Source: Cryptomeria japonica (taxonomy: Eukaryota; Streptophyta; Pinopsida; Cupressales; Cupressaceae). From it: a stretch of 64,000 bases of DNA. Shown piece by piece: positions 59,310 through 64,000 of this stretch. The number at the start of each line of letters is the position of its first letter. Within the stretch, counting starts at the first letter, position 1. Position numbers and translations under genes: made by a program. The stretch lies in NCBI RefSeq assembly GCF_030272615.1, contig NC_081412.1:103158796-103222795 (forward strand), written 5' to 3'. The notes under the pieces are model-generated. The model did no database searches. It saw nothing but the letters and a program-made list of their open reading frames with translations, and was not told where the DNA came from.

Positions 59310-61593
59310 TATGGGGAAAGAGAGATGAGAGACCTCGATGAAAAGAGAGAGGATTGAGACAGATAGAGGGGATGAGAGAGAGGTGAGTAATGATACTTGA
59401 TGTAGAGGTAGATGGGTGGACAAGAAGGAAGTGAGAAACCTAGAGAGAGGAGAGAGAAAGTTGATGACATAGAATGTAGAGAGAGAATACAAGAGGAAGA
59501 GAGAATAAAAAAGGTGGGGGAGTGAGATATATGTGGGGGTATGTATCGATGGGGAGATAGAGAGGGAGAGGGGAAGAAAGGAAAAGAGATAACTAGAGAG
59601 GGGAGGGAGGGAGAAGATAAGAGATAGAAGAAAAAAGAGAGGAGTAAGAGGGGACAAATGGAGAGGAAGACATGAAGTGAGAGACCTTTGGAAGGAAGAG
59701 ATAAAGAGGTTAGGGGAGGAAGAGAAGAGAAAGGAGTTCATAAAGGGATAGGGTTAAGGAGGAGGGAGAGAGAGATGGAGAGGTAGAAATGGAGGGAGTG
59801 ATAGACCTAGAGAATGAGGAGATGGATCTACGTTTGGAGACAGAAGAGAGGGAGAGAGTTCATAAATAGAGTGCGGCAAGGGAAAGGGAGAGAAAGGTGG
59901 AGAGGGAGGGAGAGAACTAGATGGTGGACAATTATATAAGTGAGAAAAATAGAGGGGGAGAGAGAGATGGGTAATAATATATGGAGGGAGAGGTAGTGAG
60001 GTGAATAGGGAGGGAAGGAGAGCCCTAGATATGGGGAGAGAGAGGATAGAAGGGATCGGTAGTGAACAAGAGAAATGAGTGGGAGGGGAGATAAATAACA
60101 AGAGAGTGAGAGAGAAGAGAGAGGAAGGGAGTCAATGATATAAATTAGGGTACAAGGAAGAGATTAAAGGTAGAGAGGGTGGGATATACCTAGAAGGGAG
60201 AGAGAAGTGAGAGTGACAAGAGAGGGAGAGAGATAGGTGTAGAGTTTAGGGAACATAATGATAGTGAGATATAGATCTAAAGAATGCTAATTGGAGCATG
60301 TTGATTACTGAAATTTGACTAAGTATGAAATTCAATATGATCCTATAAAAAATAGAATCTACATTATAACTCCTATAGAGTTGAAACCACTCTCAAACAT
60401 CCTGCTAATATATACATGAAATATAACTTAAAGTGACTTATACTTAAATGTTATATTTCATGTATATATTCTCCTCTCAGGATGGGTATAACTTGTGCCC
60501 AAGTTGAAAAATTTGCATTACAAAACCTTCAAATTGGACAATGCAGGACATTTGGCATGCACCAAATTCGGCGATAGCCAAATGAAAAAAGTTGACTTTT
60601 CTCATTTGGCACACGCCAAATTTGGCGCGCACCAAATGGGAAAAGTCAAATTTTTTCATTTGGCGAGCGCCAAATAGGGTGAGCGCCATATTTGGCACTC
60701 ACCAAATTGCTTGTATTGGAAACCACCAACCCTTTGGGTTGGATTGTACTTGGGCATCCAACCCAAAGGTTTGGATGACCATTTCAAGCCTGAGACGTGC
60801 TTTTAATAGAAGATTAGAAAAAATTCACATATTTTTGGCCGTGCTCTCCATTAGGTTTACAAGTGTTTCAATAAAACTAAAAAAAAACACCATAGAGACC
60901 TTGATCTCTCTCTTAGCTATCCAAGCATGTAATTCTTTTCAAATTTTGATTTCATTAATGCTTTCATCTATAATTTCTTTTGTTAGTGTGTCCATTTTTT
61001 GTCAAAAACCAACATGCACTATTTTGGGTATAGTTTTTTACACGTTCATCAGATTTTGAAGAAACTTACATTTTTAGAAACTAGACTCCATTATACACAA
61101 TTTAAAAAAAAAAAGTTTTGATTTTTGATTAGTTATCAATGATTTTAGGGGAGAGCATGCTCAAATTTCTGTTTTTTAGGATGTGTCCACTTCAAAAATT
61201 AGTAAAAAATCATATACTCATTAAAATATTAGCCGAAAAATCTGGCATAAACTACAATGTGTTAGTTAATTTCTCATTGAAGCGATTTTAAAAATTCAAA
61301 AAAAAAGTTAGCATTTTAGGGGGGCCACAACATATGCTATGTTATGTTTTTTGCATAAAAATAGGACCACTTTTTTTGGCCCCCCTTTTTGAAGCCCTTA
61401 ATCTCCACCATTTAAAAAAAAAATAGTAGTTTAGAAAGTAGACTCGAAGCACTCCGACTCTTGTTCTTGTTGCATCTTCAAATTTGGAGTGTAACTATCT
61501 TCAATTTGTCATTGAAGTTTAGATTTTGTTGATTTTAGAAAAAAGTGGCATCTTAAGACCCCCTTTTGGTACCACAACTTGGTGCACATACCC
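59310..61593 (-). repeat. Right long inverted arm, beginning with a GA-rich tract
   Basis: Mirror of the left arm: GA-rich text 59310-60240, the shared block 60270-60480, GCCAAATTTGGCGC-like palindromes at 60545-60715, GGGTATAACTTGTGCCC (60484), then AT-rich unique text to the 30-bp TIR. The 60715-61560 part has no clear equivalent on the left and makes this arm longer. Reverse frames at 59295-60101 come from the purine tract and are not genes. Confidence 0.78.
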
Positions 61594-61597
61594 ATAT

Positions 61598-62619
61598 GCT
61601 GAATGGGATGGCTCATGCCAAATGATGCATGAGGTGTTGTTGATGAAGGAGGTGTCACTGAGGAAGGAGGTGTTGCTGATGAAGGAGGTTTCGCTAATGA
61701 AGGAGGTGCTGCAGGTGCTGGTACATCCTCTACTTCGACCAGCTATGTACCATGCTGAACAATGACATCAGTCAATGATGCAGCTGCCTGAAGAGTCTAT
61801 AATTCCATAGACTCCTTCAAGGATATAGGGACAGTGACATGAACAATGGGTTTAGCAGTTGTATGCCTCCTATGTTGTGGATCTACTACCCTATGGGCCC
61901 CAGGTCTATCCTATGCAGAGCCTCTCCCTTTACCCCGAAATTGTCAGATGTCAAAATAATTCGACTTCTTGCTGAGGATAAATGCACAGTACAACTTTCT
62001 CAAAAAATAGAGGCACCTCCCAATTATTACAAGGTGGTTGGTCAAAGACCATATACCACCTATCCCAAAAAGCTTCTTTCAAACTAGCATGAACACACCA
62101 ATGTATAAGAAACCGAGTCGTATTTAGTTCTAGGTTGTTACTGGTAACAGGATTGGTGAAAAGAGCACATATGTTAGCTTTAACTATGCCCTTTTTCTTC
62201 ACTTTATCATATGACAACCCATCTGCATAAAATGTTCGACATCTATCCCTCCATGAACCCCATTTCGTAACCTCCCTAGATACCTCATTTGCACTATTAG
62301 CCATTGTTTCTAGTGTTCTAGCAAGGGTTGAGTGGTGCTCAAGCCTAGAGGTCCTCAACCTATTCACCAATATAGAAATTTGGGCACTATTTTGTGTAAG
62401 GCAATTGATGAGATCCTCTTGTGTGGCATCTACATGATGTAATGGAGGACATGGAGGGTTTTAGGGTGGTAGTGGTTGTTGAGGAGCAACATTTTCAGGA
62501 TTTTGAGGGTTTTCTTGTTGTTCTTGTGTAATGTTAACATGGTTTTCTTGTGTTGCTTGTGCAGGAGGAGGTCTTTGTTGTCTATTTCATTTTTGGGGAT
62601 TGCTTGAAGAATCTGACAT
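61598..62619 (-). pseudogene. Companion gene of the giant transposon, 5' part
   Basis: ATG at 62619 (MSDSSSNPQK) opens a Gln/Pro/Asn-rich start with two early stops, then a conserved-looking globular part (WGSWRDRCRTFYADGLSYD; LIHWCVHASLKEAFWDRWYM; 62370-61951). A Pro/Ser/Thr repeat follows (PPSSATPPSSVTPPSSTTP, about 61690-61625) in another register. Splicing or a shift between about 61950 and 61900 is needed. The frame at 61598 continues into 52141 if the nested element and one ATAT are taken out, leading to a Cys-rich part with HSCTCCGSRC. No known family was recognised. It may be an accessory transposition protein. Confidence 0.5.
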
Positions 62620-63143
62620 CAAATTAATAAAAACAAAGCTTAAATTAATTAAAAAACCCTAATTTAATTAAAATGCAAAGAAAAATAATCAAACAAATCA
62701 AATCTTACATGTTCGACGGGGTGCCAATGTTGAAAATTGCTCTCGATGATGGGAAAATAAAAAATAGTTGCAAACCTATGCGGGTTCGATGCTTTTTTGG
62801 CTTCTCCTTGTTGTTGTTCCATGGGTTTTGGCATTGAAAATGGCCAAAACCCATGGCCTACACAAAAGAAATATGTTTCTCAAAACCCGTGCGGGTTTTG
62901 AGAAACTTAAATTTTTTTATTTAAAAAAAATGTTCCTCAAAACTCGTACGGGTTTTGAGAAACTTAAATTTTTTTATTTAAAAAAAATGTTCCTCAAAAC
63001 TCGTACGGGTTTTGAGGAACTTCTGGTTTTTTTAATTGTTTTTTCTCTAGGCTTGGTGTTACCAAGCCTAGCACATTTTTTAAAATTTATAACCTGCACG
63101 GGTTATGAAAAATTTTGTTTTTTTTGGCACGTGGCCACTTTTC
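62620..63143. other. Right subterminal region with palindromic motifs
   Basis: Five motifs of the form CTCAAAACTCGTACGGGTTTTG occur at about 62772-62786, 62881-62900, 62935-62958, 62994-63016 and 63091-63106, some of them near-perfect palindromes. They match those near the left end (8006-8159). The 181-codon plus frame starting at 62768 runs through them and shows repeated text, so I treat it as non-coding. The 5' flank of the companion gene also lies here. Confidence 0.6.
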
Positions 63144-63169
63144 TGTTCACCATCTTGGCGCACTTACCC
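63144..63169 (-). repeat. Right terminal inverted repeat of the giant transposon
   Basis: TGTTCACCATCTTGGCGCAC followed by TTACCC; inverted copy of 7146-7171 with one mismatch. Followed by ACAT (63170-63173), the right target duplication. Confidence 0.85.
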
Positions 63170-63173
63170 ACAT

Positions 63174-64000
63174 TCATGCTCTCACATTTCGTATTGGTGC
63201 TTAAAACAAATCTGGTTAAAATTGACATGCATGATCTCAAAATTGTATTGGTGCTTAAAACAAATCTGGTTAAAATTGACATGGATTCTCTCAGACTTCA
63301 ACTTGGCACTTAAAATTAATCTTGGGTTTAAAATTGACATGCATGATATCACACTTTACTTTGGTGTTTTAAAATAGACATGTACATGTGGATCTAACAC
63401 CTCAGTTTGGGCTTTAAAATTGACGTGAATCTAGCTTATGAATAGAATAAATAACACATTGCTATATCTTAAGTAAGGAATCTTGAGCACTTGCTCTCTA
63501 TTTGGAGTGGTCCTACTGTTAACACACACTATCCTCTTCCCTGGCTATTGTGGACCTGAGTGCAAGAGAAAAGTGTTAACAACACTCAATTTTTCCTTTT
63601 AGTAGTGAGGGGTATCTTTGACTAGGGATTTCATCACCCCATAGAGGTACTTTGAATTGGGATGTGTTAGGGATATCATATCTCCCAGTGTACTCTCAAG
63701 TGGGTTTTTTTAGCCACTATATAAACATATTGGTCAAGCGGCTAGAGTGTTGAGTGAATTCGATGTATGTGGGGGCCTTCCCTGCACCGATAAAATTAAC
63801 TAAAGCCTTAAGTGGATTGCTCTAGGAGTCCTTCATTAGATCATGACCCCTCAAAACTTACAATAAGAACCAACTTAGTAGCCCAAATCCCACATTCATT
63901 GATTCCGGGAGTGTAGATTGTACCTCATAGATACCCTTCATGTACCTTGCATTATGAGATATAAATCCCTTGGTGATATGATCTTCAGATCTTTGGGATA
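63174..64000. other. Right flank: continuation of the ~57-bp tandem repeat and unannotated sequence
   Basis: At 63174-63420 the unit seen at 7026-7140 resumes (TTGGTGCTTAAAACAAATCT, GGTTAAAATTGACATGCATG), about four increasingly diverged copies. This shows that both flanks belong to one pre-insertion locus. From 63430 to 64000 I see no gene or recognisable repeat; it is presumably more of the same host retrotransposon. Confidence 0.55.

Larger units (their letters stand above)
52146..61593 (+). mobile_element. Smaller, non-coding DNA transposon with long inverted arms, nested in the companion gene
   Basis: Ends are inverted copies of GGGTATGTGCACCAAGTTGT, identical over about 30 bp (52146-52175 and 61564-61593), with the 4-bp duplication ATAT outside (52142-52145 and 61594-61597). 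The likeness to the giant element's TIR and the equal TSD length place them in one family. The arms extend about 2 kb: TTTGGCGCACGCCAAAT-type motifs, a common ~250-bp block (52500-52700 versus 60270-60480) and a CT-rich tract on the left facing a GA-rich tract on the right. No transposase is present, so it would depend on a relative. Confidence 0.87.
7146..63169 (+). mobile_element. Giant TIR DNA transposon (56 kb including nested insertions, ~24.2 kb core)
   Basis: The left end reads GGGTAAGTGCACCAAGATGG and the right end is its inverted copy with one mismatch. A 4-bp duplication ACAT lies outside both ends (7142-7145 and 63170-63173). The flanks are two parts of one tandem repeat, as expected for a single insertion. 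Contents: a DDE-type transposase gene on plus, a multi-exon companion gene on minus, tandem repeats, and palindromic motifs near both ends. Three complete insertions (10968-29244, 32481-46585, 52146-61593) account for about 31.8 kb. A 4-bp target duplication is known for Sola and some Academ elements; assignment to either is only a hypothesis. Both genes carry stops, so this copy is not autonomous now. Confidence 0.85.

Noticed and set aside
62768-63313. 181-codon plus-strand frame at the right end of the giant element
   Set aside because: It runs through the palindromic subterminal repeats, the TIR and into the flank, so it cannot be a gene of either part.
63730-63760. Possible tRNA-like text (GGTCAAGCGGCTAGAG)
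   Set aside because: No acceptor stem or T-loop could be matched around it.

Overview
This window looks like repeat-dominated nuclear DNA of a plant with a large genome. Evidence: low GC, TG...CA long terminal repeats (LTRs), plant-type Ty3/gypsy and Ty1/copia proteins, spliced transposon genes and a plant mobile domain (PMD) protein. A gymnosperm would fit, but the sequence alone does not fix the species. I see no ordinary host gene, no tRNA or rRNA gene and no CRISPR array. Almost every base can be placed in a stack of nested transposable elements, most of them with target-site duplications (TSDs) that I could read.

Layout. 1-1727 is the 3' end of an LTR retrotransposon. 1811-3309 is a reverse-strand copia fragment (gag, primer-binding site, probable LTR). 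3310-4899 is AT-rich, with three diverged copies of a roughly 280-bp repeat. 4900-7145 is the 5' LTR and leader of another LTR element. Inside that element sits a giant DNA transposon, 7146-63169 (56,024 bp), with 26-bp terminal inverted repeats (TIRs) and a 4-bp TSD (ACAT). 63170-64000 is the other side of its target.

Inside the giant element, in order: a 2.3-kb polypyrimidine minisatellite (8320-10590); a complete Ty3/gypsy Tat-like retrotransposon (10968-29244, TSD GTTAC) carrying gag-pol on the plus strand and an antisense, intron-containing PMD gene; the giant element's own DDE-type transposase gene (29439-32480, last codons at 46591-46603); a reverse-strand non-autonomous LTR element A (32481-46585, TSD GAAGG), which itself contains a second element B of the same kind (34861-42343, TSD CACCT); a seven-copy tandem repeat of about 355 bp (47200-49740); and a second, multi-exon, reverse-strand transposon gene (62619 to 50412). 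That second gene is split by a smaller DNA transposon (52146-61593, TSD ATAT) whose TIRs resemble those of the giant element. The smaller element is essentially two long inverted arms around about 5.2 kb of a 20-bp satellite that keeps changing orientation.

Removing the nested insertions leaves a giant-element core of about 24.2 kb with two convergent genes (transposase plus, companion gene minus), a satellite between them and palindromic motifs near both ends. Reading frames run on correctly across the empty sites of two of the insertions, which supports the assigned boundaries. Nearly all genes carry in-frame stops, so these copies are inactive. The most interesting items are the giant transposon with its unfamiliar transposase and companion gene, the related fold-back satellite element, the PMD gene with its own TATA box, and elements A and B, which share an unexplained long second ORF.
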